A DNA stretch of 51,478 nucleotides. Origin: Enterobacter cancerogenus. Lineage in GTDB: Bacteria > Pseudomonadota > Gammaproteobacteria > Enterobacterales > Enterobacteriaceae. The stretch covers positions 1 through 51,478 of the forward strand of contig JRUP01000047.1 in NCBI GenBank assembly GCA_000773965.1, given 5' to 3'. Below the pieces are notes generated by a model, which was given only the letters and a program-made list of their open reading frames with translations, made no database searches and had not been told where the DNA came from. This document shows, one piece after another, positions 1 through 8,424 of the stretch. The translations under genes and the position numbers were made by a program. Numbering within the stretch: position 1 is the first letter of the stretch; each line of letters opens with the position of its first letter.

Positions 1-704
1 CTCGCAGGCAGCAAGGTCAAGCCTAAACCCGCCGCGCTGGCACTGGCGAGCGCCACCAAACTGGCACTGCTGTAGCTGATGCGCCAGCTGCGGCCCAGTG
101 AATCCAGTGTCTGACACATCTCTTCGCGATACAGTCCCTGCTGGGGAAACACCACCAGCGGCACCGGCGTCTGCTCAAAGCAGGGATGTTCGGCGCTATC
201 CAGCCACAGCAGGGGCTCCGGCCGTGCTGCCAGCGGACGTTCACCACCCGGTTGCTTGATCAGCATAATATCCAGCTCTTCTCGCTGCCACGCACGATGC
301 AAGTCGACATACATGCCGCTCATCACGTCGAGGCGCAGCTGAGGATGCTCGCGACTAAACTGTGCCAGCAGTGCTGCGGTGGGGGCAGCAAAATCCTCGG
401 GCACGCCGAGGCGCAGGACGCCATCACGCCACTTGTCGCTCAGCACATCGTGCGCTTCGCCGTTGAGCGCAATAATGCGGCGGGCATAGCCCAGTAATTT
501 CTCTCCCTCTTCGGTCAATACCACCTGATGCGAGGTGCGCTCCAGCAGCGCTTTTCCAATCATCTCTTCAAGGCGGCGCACCTGCTGGCTGACGGTGGAT
601 TGCGATAGATGCACGCGGTCGGCGGCGCGCGTAAAGCTGGCGGTTTCGCATACCGCCACAAAACTGAGTAACTGCTGCGGCGTAAACATCGGCTGACGAT
701 TCAT
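1..704 (-). CDS. LysR-family transcriptional regulator, 3' part outside window
   Basis: The reading frame opens at an ATG (704-702) and runs off the left edge without a stop, so the C-terminal end is missing. The N-terminus has the winged helix-turn-helix of LysR regulators: a FVAVCETASFTRAARRVHLS stretch followed by QSTVSQQVRRLE at about residues 30-45. The rest is the start of a periplasmic-binding-protein-like effector domain. It is divergent from the MFS exporter at 792 with only 87 bp between the starts, the usual arrangement for a LysR protein controlling its neighbour. The effector is unknown. Confidence 0.88.
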   Translation of the reverse strand, partial: MNRQPMFTPQQLLSFVAVCETASFTRAADRVHLSQSTVSQQVRRLEEMIGKALLERTSHQVVLTEEGEKLLGYARRIIALNGEAHDVLSDKWRDGVLRLGVPEDFAAPTAALLAQFSREHPQLRLDVMSGMYVDLHRAWQREELDIMLIKQPGGERPLAARPEPLLWLDSAEHPCFEQTPVPLVVFPQQGLYREEMCQTLDSLGRSWRISYSSASLVALASASAAGLGLTLLPA

Positions 705-791
705 TTTTCCACTGATCGCTATGGTGTTATTTCATTTCCAAATAGTAACCATTGCTGCGACCCTGACAACCTTTCTACTGCAGGATTGTGT

Positions 792-1961
792 ATGAACCGA
801 CATTCCAACGGATTGACGCTCGCCGCTCTGGTGCTGGCCGGGCTCAATATGCGTCCGTTACTGACTTCTGTGAGTCCCTTGCTGGGCGAACTGCGCCAGG
901 CCATGAACCTCTCTTCCCTCGCCGCCTCGTTGTTGCCCGCCGTGCCGATGGTGATGATGGGCGCGGTGGCGCTACTCAGTGCCTCCCTGATGCAACGTGT
1001 TCCGCTGCAACGTTTGTTGATCGCCGGGCTCATTCTTTTACTGCTGGCGCTGGCCGCGCGCGGTGTGATTCACGATGGGCAGTGGCTGGTGGTCAGTGCG
1101 CTTTTTGCCGGACTTGGCGTTGGCGTGGTGCAGATGGCGATGCCGGGGTTAATCCGCCAGCGTTTTGCCCAGCGCAGCGCTCCCGTCACTGGGTTGTGGG
1201 CAGGCGCGTTGATGGGCGGCGGCGGATTGGGGGCAGCCCTCTCGCCGTGGCTCAGTGCGCATTTCGGCTGGTCACTGGCGCTCACCGGTTGGGCACTGCC
1301 GGTGTTGCTGGCCATTGTGCTGTGGTGGATCGTGCGTGTGCCGGTGGCGCAAAGCGCAGAGTCGGTATCGATGCCCTCGCTATGGTCCAAACCGCGTGCC
1401 TGGTCGCTGGCACTCAGTTTTGGCCTGGTCAATGGCGGCTATGCCACCTGCGTCGCCTGGCTTCCGGATGCTTATCACCACCTTGGCTGGTCAGCACAGG
1501 CGGGCGGTTCGTTACTGGGGGTGATGATCCTTTGCCAGGTGGCTGGCGCGCTGTTGATGCCCTTGCTGGCGCGCAAGGCGGATCGTCGTCCACAGCTGAT
1601 CATCAGTCTGGTTTGCCAGCTGGTTGGTATGTGCGGTTTCCTGTTTGCCCCCCTGCTGGCACCCTGGTTGTGGGCGGCGATTGCCGGATTTGGTTTAGGG
1701 GCTGCGTTCCCGTTGGCGATGGCGCTGGCGCTCGATCACCTGCCACATCCGCAGGCGGGTGCACGCCTGGTGGCGTTTATGCAGGGCGCAGGTTTCATTA
1801 TCGCAGGGTGTATGCCTTTTATCGCCGGTCAGTTGCAGGCGCTGACGCACAGTTTTACCAGCGTGTGGATGATGCAGGGCGCCGTAACGGTGGGATTGAT
1901 CGTGCTGAATCTTCGCTTTCATCCCCACAGTTATCGTCGGGCTTTTGGTCAGACAGAATGA
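792..1961 (+). CDS. MFS transporter of the CynX/NimT type
   Basis: 389 residues, about twelve hydrophobic segments. The N-terminal LNMRPLLTSVSPLLGELR stretch is characteristic of the MFS subgroup that holds the cyanate transporter CynX and the 2-nitroimidazole exporter NimT (YeaN). I chose the ATG at 792; an upstream in-frame TTG at 786 adds only two residues and lies closer to the LysR promoter. No cyanase or carbonic anhydrase gene is adjacent, so a cyanate role has no support here, and the substrate is unknown. The neighbouring LysR gene is the probable regulator. The stop codon lies 3 bp before the first lld operator. Confidence 0.85.
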   Translation: MNRHSNGLTLAALVLAGLNMRPLLTSVSPLLGELRQAMNLSSLAASLLPAVPMVMMGAVALLSASLMQRVPLQRLLIAGLILLLLALAARGVIHDGQWLVVSALFAGLGVGVVQMAMPGLIRQRFAQRSAPVTGLWAGALMGGGGLGAALSPWLSAHFGWSLALTGWALPVLLAIVLWWIVRVPVAQSAESVSMPSLWSKPRAWSLALSFGLVNGGYATCVAWLPDAYHHLGWSAQAGGSLLGVMILCQVAGALLMPLLARKADRRPQLIISLVCQLVGMCGFLFAPLLAPWLWAAIAGFGLGAAFPLAMALALDHLPHPQAGARLVAFMQGAGFIIAGCMPFIAGQLQALTHSFTSVWMMQGAVTVGLIVLNLRFHPHSYRRAFGQTE

Positions 1962-1964
1962 TAA

Positions 1965-1977
1965 TTGGTCCTACCAA
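1965..1977. promoter_or_regulatory. LldR operator O1
   Basis: The 13-mer TTGGTCCTACCAA is an inverted repeat of the GntR/FadR type (TGGT-N-ACCA). An identical 13-mer occurs at 2090-2102, 125 bp downstream. E. coli lldPRD is known to have two LldR operators flanking its promoter at nearly the same distance, with looping proposed. Identity of sequence and matching spacing make this the distal operator. Confidence 0.85.
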
Positions 1978-2032
1978 AGCCATTTAAATGTTGCCACATC
2001 GTCACATAACACGAAAAATAACCCCAACCTCG

Positions 2033-2061
2033 TTGCTTTAGGTTAACAATGCATTAACTAT
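2033..2061 (+). promoter_or_regulatory. Predicted lldPRD promoter
   Basis: TTGCTT at 2033-2038 and AACTAT at 2056-2061 are separated by 17 bp. A start near 2068 would put the downstream LldR operator at about +22 to +34, as reported for E. coli lldP. The spacer holds GTTAACAATGCATTAAC, an imperfect palindrome with GTTAA repeats that could bind ArcA, a known anaerobic repressor of this operon in E. coli. Both assignments are predictions by eye. Confidence 0.5.
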
Positions 2062-2089
2062 CTGGAGCCAGAAAGCCCCGCATCGCATT

Positions 2090-2102
2090 TTGGTCCTACC
2101 AA
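2090..2102. promoter_or_regulatory. LldR operator O2
   Basis: Second exact copy of TTGGTCCTACCAA, 88 bp before the lldP start codon and just downstream of the predicted transcription start. In E. coli LldR represses through such a pair when L-lactate is absent. Confidence 0.85.
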
Positions 2103-2189
2103 TTTCGGTGAGCAGAAGGGCAAGACCTGTGGCGCAAACCTGCATTGCCGTTGCGCCGCACTCATCTGGTAACCTCTGGAGATAACGGC

Positions 2190-3839
2190 ATGCCGGTGTG
2201 GCAACAAAACTACGATCCTCTCAACAATTTGTGGCTCTCCAGCCTGGTGGCGGTGATCCCGATTGTGTTCTTCTTCTTCGCGCTGCTGAAGCTCAAGCTG
2301 AAAGGCTATCAGGCGGGCACGGCTACGGTGGTGATTGCATTGCTGGTGGCGTTGTTCCTGTATGGCATGCCGCTGGGCCAGGCGCTGGCTTCCGTGGTCT
2401 ATGGCTTCCTGTACGGCCTGTGGCCAATCGCCTGGATCATCGTCGCGGCAGTATTTGTGTATAAAATCTCGGTGAAAACCGGGCAATTCGACATCATCCG
2501 CGCTTCGATCCTCTCCATTACTCCCGATCAGCGTTTGCAGATGCTGATCGTCGGATTCTCCTTCGGCGCGTTTCTCGAAGGTGCGGCGGGCTTTGGGGCA
2601 CCGGTGGCGATTACCGCTGCACTGCTGGTGGGATTAGGCTTTAATCCGCTGTATGCCGCCGGCTTATGCTTGATCGTCAACACCGCACCGGTGGCCTTTG
2701 GTGCGATGGGGATTCCGATTATCGTCGCCGGGCAGGTCACCGGACTCGACAGCTTCCAGATTGGCCAGATGGCCGGGCGTCAATTGCCGTTCCTGACCAT
2801 CATTGTGCTGTTCTGGATCATGGCGATTATGGATGGCTGGCGCGGTATCAAGGAAACATGGCCAGCGGTGATCGTGGCCGGTGGATCGTTTGCCATTGCC
2901 CAGTTCCTCAGCTCCAACTTCCTCGGCCCTGAACTGCCGGACATCATCTCGTCACTGGCCTCTCTTATCTGCCTCACGCTGTTCCTGCGCCGCTGGAAGC
3001 CGGTGCGTATTTTCCGTTTCGATGAGAAAACCGCCGTTGACCCGACGCAAACCTCACAGCGCTATACGCTGGGCCAGATTGTGCGCGCGTGGATGCCATT
3101 CCTGTTCCTCACTGCTACCGTCACCCTGTGGAGCATTCCGCCGTTCAAGGCGCTGTTTGCTAAAGGTGGCGTGATGTATGACTGGGTGTTCAGCGTTCCG
3201 GTACCGCTGCTGCATGAGCTGGTGGCACGTATGCCGCCGGTGGTGAGTGCGGCAACGCCTTATGCGGCCATCTTCAAGTTTGATGTGCTGTCAGCCACCG
3301 GTACAGCGATTATCGTGGCGGCGGTGCTGTCCGTGATCTGGCTGCGTATGAAGCCCGCTGCGGCGATCCAGACCTTCGGTGAGACGCTGAAAGAACTGGC
3401 ATTGCCCATCTACTCCATTGGTATGGTGCTGGCGTTCGCCTTTATCTCCAACTACTCCGGATTGTCTGCCACACTGGCCTTAGCGCTGGCGCACACCGGC
3501 AATGCCTTTACTTTCTTCTCGCCGTTCCTTGGCTGGCTTGGCGTGTTTCTCACTGGCTCCGATACTTCTTCTAATGCGCTGTTCGCGGCGTTGCAGGCCA
3601 CCACCGCGCAGCAGATTGGTGTGTCAGATGTGCTGCTGGTGGCCGCCAACACCACGGGTGGCGTGACGGGTAAGATGATTTCACCTCAGTCGATCGCCAT
3701 CGCCTGCGCCGCCGTGGGGCTGGTGGGTAAAGAGTCGGATCTGTTCCGCTTTACCGTTAAACACAGTCTGATCTTCACCTGTATGGTGGGGGTGATCACT
3801 ACGCTGCAAGCTTATGTCTTAACCTGGATGATTCCATGA
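2190..3839 (+). CDS. lldP: L-lactate permease LldP
   Basis: 549 residues (E. coli LldP 551). Inner-membrane proton symporter for L-lactate, and probably D-lactate and glycolate. The N-terminus VWQQNYDPLNNLWLSSLVA and the FGAFLEGAAGFGAPVAITAA segment are family signatures, and about a dozen or more hydrophobic segments follow. I chose the ATG at 2190 because it matches the E. coli start and has GGAG at 2178-2181; an upstream in-frame start at 2145 would add 15 residues lying between operator O2 and the ribosome site. First gene of lldPRD; its stop overlaps lldR by four bases (ATGA). Confidence 0.97.
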   Translation: MPVWQQNYDPLNNLWLSSLVAVIPIVFFFFALLKLKLKGYQAGTATVVIALLVALFLYGMPLGQALASVVYGFLYGLWPIAWIIVAAVFVYKISVKTGQFDIIRASILSITPDQRLQMLIVGFSFGAFLEGAAGFGAPVAITAALLVGLGFNPLYAAGLCLIVNTAPVAFGAMGIPIIVAGQVTGLDSFQIGQMAGRQLPFLTIIVLFWIMAIMDGWRGIKETWPAVIVAGGSFAIAQFLSSNFLGPELPDIISSLASLICLTLFLRRWKPVRIFRFDEKTAVDPTQTSQRYTLGQIVRAWMPFLFLTATVTLWSIPPFKALFAKGGVMYDWVFSVPVPLLHELVARMPPVVSAATPYAAIFKFDVLSATGTAIIVAAVLSVIWLRMKPAAAIQTFGETLKELALPIYSIGMVLAFAFISNYSGLSATLALALAHTGNAFTFFSPFLGWLGVFLTGSDTSSNALFAALQATTAQQIGVSDVLLVAANTTGGVTGKMISPQSIAIACAAVGLVGKESDLFRFTVKHSLIFTCMVGVITTLQAYVLTWMIP

Positions 3840-4621
3840 CAGAAAACACGCCGCGATTAGCGGAAACGCTACGGGCGCGATTGCTCGCCTGGATTGAGGA
3901 ACACCAGCTGGAGCCGGGCATGCGTTTGCCGGCTGAGCGCCAGCTGGCCGCTGAGTTCGGTGTGTCACGCTCATCATTGCGTGAGGCGATTCAGCAGTTG
4001 ATCAGCAGCGGCGTGTTAATCAGTAAACGCGGCGGCGGTACCTGGCTGTGTGAGCCGCAGGAGCCCTGGTCGGAACAGCGGATTGTTGAACCGATTCGCC
4101 AACTGCTGGCGGACGACCCGGATTATCGCTGGGATATTCTGGAAGCGCGCCACGCCATCGAAGCCAGCACCGCCTGGCATGCAGCATTGCGTGCCACTGA
4201 AGCGGATAAAGAGAAGCTGCGTCTTGCCTTTGATGCTCTGCTCAAGATGCACGATTGTGACGATCCCGATATCGCGGCGCAAGCCGACCTGCGCTTCCAT
4301 CTCGCCATTGCTGAGGCCTCGCACAATGTGGTGCTACTGCAAACCATGCGCGGCTTCTTCGATTTGCTGCAGTCTTCGGTACTCCACAGCCGCCAGCGCA
4401 TGTACACCCAGCCGGTGATCTTTAATCGCCTGAATGAACAGCACCAGGCGATGTTCGATGCGGTGATGGCCGGTGATGCCGAGGCGGCACGCCAGGCGGC
4501 GATGGATCACCTCGGCTTTGTACATACCACCTTGAAATCGCTCCATGAAGATGAAGCCCGACAGGCGCGCATTACCCGCTTGCCAGGCGAATCCCTGGAT
4601 AATCGTAAGGAAAAAAACTGA
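3836..4621 (+). CDS. lldR: Lactate-responsive regulator LldR (GntR/FCD family)
   Basis: 261 residues. Residues about 10-75 form the GntR winged helix-turn-helix (RLPAERQLAAEFGVSRSSLR, then a wing KRGGGTW), followed by an all-helical FCD ligand domain with metal-ligand histidines (HLAIAEASHN and MDHL regions). Controls lldPRD in response to L-lactate through the TTGGTCCTACCAA sites upstream of lldP. Its ATG overlaps the lldP stop and its TGA shares one base with the lldD ATG, so the three genes are translationally coupled. Confidence 0.96.
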   Translation: MTENTPRLAETLRARLLAWIEEHQLEPGMRLPAERQLAAEFGVSRSSLREAIQQLISSGVLISKRGGGTWLCEPQEPWSEQRIVEPIRQLLADDPDYRWDILEARHAIEASTAWHAALRATEADKEKLRLAFDALLKMHDCDDPDIAAQADLRFHLAIAEASHNVVLLQTMRGFFDLLQSSVLHSRQRMYTQPVIFNRLNEQHQAMFDAVMAGDAEAARQAAMDHLGFVHTTLKSLHEDEARQARITRLPGESLDNRKEKN

Positions 4622-5811
4622 TGATCATCTCTGCAGCCAGTGACTATCGCGCCGCGGCGCAACGCATCCTGCCCCCGTTCCTGTTCCACTACCTTGACGG
4701 CGGCGCGTATGCCGAACACACCCTGAAGCGCAATGTGTCCGATCTGTCGGACGTGGCGCTGCGTCAGCGGGTGCTGAAGAACATGTCCGATCTCAGCCTG
4801 GAAACCAAACTGTTCAACGAAACGCTGTCGATGCCGGTGGCGTTAGCGCCCGTGGGGTTGTGCGGCATGTACGCGCGACGCGGGGAAGTGCAGGCCGCGC
4901 GTGCAGCGGCACTGAAAGGTATTCCGTTCACGCTCTCCACGGTATCGCTGTGTCCGATTGAAGAGGTGGCGCCAGCCATTAATCGTCCGATGTGGTTCCA
5001 GCTGTATGTGCTGCGCGATCGTGGCTTCATGCGTAACGCACTGGAACGCGCGAAAGCGGCGGGCTGCTCGACGCTGGTCTTTACCGTGGACATGCCGACA
5101 CCGGGCGCACGCTATCGCGATGCGCATTCGGGCATGAGTGGGCCAAACGCGGCGATGCGTCGCTACTGGCAGGCGGTAACGCATCCGCAGTGGGCGTGGG
5201 ATGTGGGTCTGCATGGCCGTCCGCACGATCTCGGTAATATCTCAGCCTATCTCGGTAAACCTACGGGGCTGGAAGATTACATTGGCTGGCTGGCCAATAA
5301 CTTTGATCCGTCGATCTCATGGAAAGATCTGGAGTGGATTCGTGAGTTTTGGGATGGCCCAATGGTGATCAAAGGCATTCTGGATCCCGAAGACGCGCGT
5401 GATGCGGTGCGCTTCGGCGCGGACGGCATCGTGGTCTCTAACCATGGCGGACGCCAGCTGGATGGCGTGCTGTCATCGGCGCGCGCACTGCCCGCCATTG
5501 CAGACGCGGTGAAAGGCGATATTGCCATTCTGGCCGACAGTGGTATCCGCAACGGGTTGGATGTGGTGCGCATGATCGCGCTCGGTGCAGACACGGTGCT
5601 GTTGGGCCGCGCCTTTATCTATGCGCTGGCGACGCATGGTCAGCGTGGCGTTGAGAATTTGCTGAATTTGATCGAAAAAGAGATGAAAGTGGCGATGACG
5701 CTGACCGGGGCCAAAAGCATTGCTGAGATCACCCAGGACTCGCTGGTGCAGGCGAATGCGCTGCTGAGCGAAGCGGGTCTACATCCGGCTCGACCACGTG
5801 CCGTGAGCTGA
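4621..5811 (+). CDS. lldD: L-lactate dehydrogenase, FMN-dependent (LldD)
   Basis: 396 residues, the same length as E. coli LldD. Oxidises L-lactate to pyruvate on the inner face of the cytoplasmic membrane and passes electrons to quinone. The flavin and catalytic residues are in place: K251 in VIKGI, catalytic H275 and substrate-binding R278 in SNHGGRQLDG, and ADSGIRNG/GRAF for FMN phosphate binding. It completes the lldPRD operon. No terminator is obvious before the osmC promoter 30 bp downstream. Confidence 0.97.
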   Translation: MIISAASDYRAAAQRILPPFLFHYLDGGAYAEHTLKRNVSDLSDVALRQRVLKNMSDLSLETKLFNETLSMPVALAPVGLCGMYARRGEVQAARAAALKGIPFTLSTVSLCPIEEVAPAINRPMWFQLYVLRDRGFMRNALERAKAAGCSTLVFTVDMPTPGARYRDAHSGMSGPNAAMRRYWQAVTHPQWAWDVGLHGRPHDLGNISAYLGKPTGLEDYIGWLANNFDPSISWKDLEWIREFWDGPMVIKGILDPEDARDAVRFGADGIVVSNHGGRQLDGVLSSARALPAIADAVKGDIAILADSGIRNGLDVVRMIALGADTVLLGRAFIYALATHGQRGVENLLNLIEKEMKVAMTLTGAKSIAEITQDSLVQANALLSEAGLHPARPRAVS

Positions 5812-5840
5812 GTTGCGGAAAGCAAAATGAGAGGCGTTGT

Positions 5841-5847
5841 CTATACT
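5841..5847 (+). promoter_or_regulatory. Sigma-S-type -10 element of osmC
   Basis: CTATACT matches the RpoS extended -10 consensus (CTATACT). It lies 30 bp before the osmC start, and osmC is a classical RpoS-dependent gene in E. coli. No good -35 box is visible, which is common for such promoters. Confidence 0.5.
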
Positions 5848-5877
5848 GACTGCTGTCTGACTAACAGGAGGAATGAC

Positions 5878-6306
5878 ATGACCATTCATAAGAAAGGATC
5901 GGCCCATTGGGAAGGCGACATCAAAGGCAAGGGTACCGTGAGCACCGAAAGCGGCGTGCTGAGCAACCAGCCTTACGGTTTCAATACCCGCTTTGAGGGT
6001 GAGAAGGGCACCAATCCGGAAGAGCTGATCGGTGCTGCACATGCGGCGTGCTTCTCCATGGCGTTGTCGCTGATGCTGGGTCAGGCAGGCCATCCGCCAA
6101 AAAGTATCGACACCACGGCGGATGTGTCGCTGGACAAAAAAGGTGAAGGTTTTGCCATTACCAAAATTGCACTCACCAGCACCATCGCGCTGCCGGGCAT
6201 CGATAGCGCCAAATTTGATGAGATTATTCAGAAAGCCAAAGCCGGCTGCCCGGTCTCACAAGTCCTGAATGCTGAAATTAGCCTGGACTATACGCTGAAT
6301 AATTAA
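5878..6306 (+). CDS. osmC: Peroxiredoxin OsmC
   Basis: 142 residues (E. coli 143). Cytoplasmic thiol peroxidase that reduces organic hydroperoxides and is induced by osmotic stress and stationary phase. The two redox cysteines are C58 (HAACFSM) and C124 (AGCPVS), the spacing of the family. The ATG at 5878 has a perfect AGGAGG six bases upstream; an upstream in-frame start at 5827 lies before the promoter and is rejected. Monocistronic, with its own promoter and a hairpin terminator. Confidence 0.96.
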   Translation: MTIHKKGSAHWEGDIKGKGTVSTESGVLSNQPYGFNTRFEGEKGTNPEELIGAAHAACFSMALSLMLGQAGHPPKSIDTTADVSLDKKGEGFAITKIALTSTIALPGIDSAKFDEIIQKAKAGCPVSQVLNAEISLDYTLNN

Positions 6307-6335
6307 TCGCCCTTACGCTTTACCAGCGGTAGAAT

Positions 6336-6366
6336 AACGATGCGCCTTAGGGCGCATCGTTGCTTT
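6336..6366 (+). terminator. Rho-independent terminator after osmC
   Basis: Perfect 11-bp stem AACGATGCGCC / GGCGCATCGTT with loop TTAG, followed by TGCTTT. The T tract is short. Confidence 0.75.
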
Positions 6367-6384
6367 CTGCCGTCTGGAGGATGC

Positions 6385-6492
6385 GTGGGGAAAAAACTGG
6401 CTGCAACTAAACACTGGAAAATGATTGTGGTGCTGCTGTGCATCTGCGGCGCGCTGATGCTGATTCGCTGGGCGGCGATGATATGGGGTTGA
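6385..6492 (+). CDS. yniD: YniD-like small membrane protein
   Basis: 35 codons from a GTG preceded by GGAGG at 6376-6380. The product has a basic N-terminus (KHWKM) and one hydrophobic helix ending in LIRWAAMIWG. This matches my memory of E. coli YniD, also 35 residues, with KHWKM and LLLRWAAMIWG at the same places. YniD is a membrane peptide of unknown function. A nearer ATG at 6381 is out of frame and stops after nine codons. Immediately followed by a second small frame whose TTG overlaps this stop. Confidence 0.75.
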   Translation: MGKKLAATKHWKMIVVLLCICGALMLIRWAAMIWG

Positions 6493-6602
6493 AAGACTGG
6501 ATCTGCCGCCATAAGCTCGGCGTGCTAGTGATGGTGATTCTGGTGCTGGAAGGGGTGCACTATCTGCTGACCGCCTCCTGGTTGCCATGGCAACTTGGTT
6601 GA
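6489..6602 (+). CDS. Possible second small membrane protein coupled to the YniD-like gene
   Basis: 37 codons from a TTG that overlaps the preceding stop (TTGA). The product begins KDWICRHKLG and continues with a hydrophobic segment LVMVILVLEGVHYLL, predicted as a single membrane helix with a basic N-terminus. There is no clear ribosome site, so translation would depend on coupling. The stop falls one base before the stop of the convergent gene. I do not recognise a family; it may be a chance frame. Confidence 0.4.
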   Translation: MKDWICRHKLGVLVMVILVLEGVHYLLTASWLPWQLG

Positions 6603-6603
6603 T

Positions 6604-6837
6604 TCAGGCGTACTCGCTGTCTGGATGGCGAACGTTACGCACACTGCTGCGCGCAATGCGATAGGCCTTGCGTGGGTCGCCCGCCACAAACTCAAAAGTC
6701 GGCGAGTAGTAGAATGGCAACCAGCCTTCAAAGCTGCTCTCCCACTCCCAGCGCACCGGGCAGGGCCAGAGAATGCCATCATACAAAATGTAATAAACCC
6801 AGCGTCCGTTTGGACGACGGGGGCGAGTCTTCTTCAT
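6604..6837 (-). CDS. Hypothetical protein, 77 residues
   Basis: From the ATG at 6837 the product starts MKKTRPRRPNGRWVYYILYD and is rich in tryptophan, tyrosine and arginine, with no signal peptide or membrane helix. An in-frame GTG at 6846 would add three residues; neither start has a strong ribosome site. The composition resembles a small soluble protein rather than a random frame, and its stop abuts the small-protein pair on the other strand. No family recognised. Confidence 0.5.
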   Translation of the reverse strand: MKKTRPRRPNGRWVYYILYDGILWPCPVRWEWESSFEGWLPFYYSPTFEFVAGDPRKAYRIARSSVRNVRHPDSEYA

Positions 6838-6948
6838 GGGATTCACAACGGTAATAGTGTAAAGCAGCTTATATTTTGGACGCTATGCGCCGATCTTGCA
6901 ATGCCGTCTGGCTTATTTTTGTACAGCTCAAATAAAACTGGCACCGAA

Positions 6949-7119
6949 TTAACGGTGCACTTCCCCGCACAGCAGGACCACATTCGGTCGAACTTTATGG
7001 ATGCGGTCGGCCATTTGCTCACAGGCCACTTTGGTTGGGTAGATACGTTCTGACACCGGTAAGGCGTCACAGGCATCATGTCCGCACGCGCTCACTAACA
7101 ACACAAAACCAATCAGCAT
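6949..7119 (-). CDS. Small lipoprotein, 56 residues
   Basis: An ATG at 7119 with AGGAGT six bases upstream opens a 56-codon frame. The product has a short hydrophobic signal ending in the lipobox VSAC (C12), then a mature part of about 45 residues with further cysteines (C17, C33, C51), beginning GHDACDALPVSERIYP. It is probably anchored in the outer or inner membrane with one or two disulfides. I do not recognise a family. A different frame on the same strand (7079-6843) is longer but has no ribosome site. Confidence 0.7.
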   Translation of the reverse strand: MLIGFVLLVSACGHDACDALPVSERIYPTKVACEQMADRIHKVRPNVVLLCGEVHR

Positions 7120-7332
7120 GATTGGACTCCTTAAACACGTTCCTGATGATACGGAAGCAGTGGCTGTTCGTTCCTTTTTTTAATCCAGTATAGCCAAACG
7201 GCAGGAGAGTCAATGATCACCCCGAGCGGCCTTGTGGTGCGAACGGTGAGATTATAACCAGCCGGACGCACAACAGCATGACAATCTGAGCTAAACTGTG
7301 CGGCCCTGACAAAAATGATGAGTGAGTGACCA

Positions 7333-7518
7333 ATGTTGAACGAAATTGCCCATCCGGCCAGCAGCCCAAAACAAGCCGCGCTGCAACTGGTGATTGAACT
7401 GGTGCGTGCAGGCAAACTCAGCCCAATGCAAGGCGATGCTTCAAACATGATTTCTATTTACGAGCAGTTCAAAGCCCATTTTGAGGCGGACAAACACAAA
7501 GACTCGGCCATTTCCTGA
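7333..7518 (+). CDS. Hypothetical small protein, 61 residues
   Basis: ATG at 7333, no signal peptide. The product begins MLNEIAHPASSPKQAALQLV and looks like a small all-helical, mildly acidic cytosolic protein. It lies between the divergent lipoprotein gene and a strong terminator at 7534-7562, so it is a defined transcription unit. The ribosome site is weak (GAGTGA about 8 bases upstream). No family recognised. Confidence 0.6.
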   Translation: MLNEIAHPASSPKQAALQLVIELVRAGKLSPMQGDASNMISIYEQFKAHFEADKHKDSAIS

Positions 7519-7533
7519 TGCTTTTATTCTGAA

Positions 7534-7562
7534 AACAGCGCAATCTCTTGCGCTGTTTTTTT
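7534..7562. terminator. Rho-independent terminator, probably bidirectional
   Basis: Perfect stem AACAGCGCAA / TTGCGCTGTT with loop TCTC, followed by a T run on the + strand; an A-rich run on the other side gives a T-rich tail for the minus strand too. It sits between convergent genes at 7518 and 7561. Confidence 0.88.
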
Positions 7563-8208
7563 ATGCATAGAACCAGGCGGGCAGAATCGCGATCAGGTTA
7601 TTCAGCGTATGCAGGAAGATGGGCAGCGCGAGGCTATTGCTGCGCAGACGGGCGTAACACAGCAACAGTGAAAACAGCGTCAGGGCCACGATGGTCTCCC
7701 AGTGCACGTACTGCGTGTGCATCGCGGCGAACAGCAGCGAGGTGAGCAGCATGCAGGCGAAGCGACTTTTCGGCGCCCATAACAGAAACCCCTGCAACAG
7801 AAAACCGCGGAACAACACCTCTTCAAACACTGGCGCGAGCAGCACGGCGGTCAGCAGCAGGATCAACATCGAACTGCGACCCTGTTGACTCTGTGCAATC
7901 AACCAGCCTTCCGGTTGCAGGAATTGCGTCTGCGCCACCATCAGCGCCACCAGCGCGCCGACAAACAGCAACGCCTGGCCGGGGCGCAGATATCCCAGCG
8001 GAATGTCAGTCCGGCGTTGGCAGTAAAAACGATACAGCGGGTAGATCACCGCGAATTCAAACAAGCAGAGCACCGGCACCAGTAAACCGTTATTACGCAG
8101 CGCCCCGTAGTTGGGAAACAGCGTAATCAGCATGGTCACGACGTAATACACCACAAAGCTCGCGGCATAGAACAGCGTCAGCGTCACTTTGTCGGATTGG
8201 GTGTCCAT
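7561..8208 (-). CDS. CPBP-family intramembrane metalloprotease
   Basis: Polytopic membrane protein with the three motifs of the CPBP (Abi/CAAX) glutamic protease family: EEVLFRGF (EExxxR), FAAMH (FxxxH) and HTLNN (HxxxN). Members cleave or bind membrane proteins, and their substrates in enterobacteria are mostly unknown. From the ATG at 8208 the product is 215 residues. Upstream in-frame starts (ATG at 8238, TTG at 8295) cannot be excluded because no candidate has a strong ribosome site. Divergent from the diguanylate-cyclase gene at 8425. Confidence 0.85.
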   Translation of the reverse strand: MDTQSDKVTLTLFYAASFVVYYVVTMLITLFPNYGALRNNGLLVPVLCLFEFAVIYPLYRFYCQRRTDIPLGYLRPGQALLFVGALVALMVAQTQFLQPEGWLIAQSQQGRSSMLILLLTAVLLAPVFEEVLFRGFLLQGFLLWAPKSRFACMLLTSLLFAAMHTQYVHWETIVALTLFSLLLCYARLRSNSLALPIFLHTLNNLIAILPAWFYA

Positions 8209-8424
8209 AATCAGCTCAATGGGCAGAGGAAAACGCATAGTAGCAATGGCGATCATTGCTGTCGAGATGGCCCCACACAGAATCGCACTGCTCAAAAATT
8301 CCGCCGCGAGGACTAAATCTGCGGCGGCCTGCGCCGATAACCGAAAAAACCATTACAGGACAGAGGCGTCTTGAACGCGCACTCTGTCTTCTCTTTTGCT
8401 GCCTCTGTTTTGCGAGCATATTGC

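Noticed and set aside
788..1987. A 399-codon open frame on the plus strand overlapping the MFS gene in another frame
   Set aside because: Composition is rich in Arg, Gly and Ala with no family pattern; the in-frame MFS protein explains the same bases.
6843..7079. A 78-codon minus-strand frame overlapping the small lipoprotein gene
   Set aside because: No ribosome site, while the lipoprotein frame has AGGAGT, a signal peptide and a lipobox.
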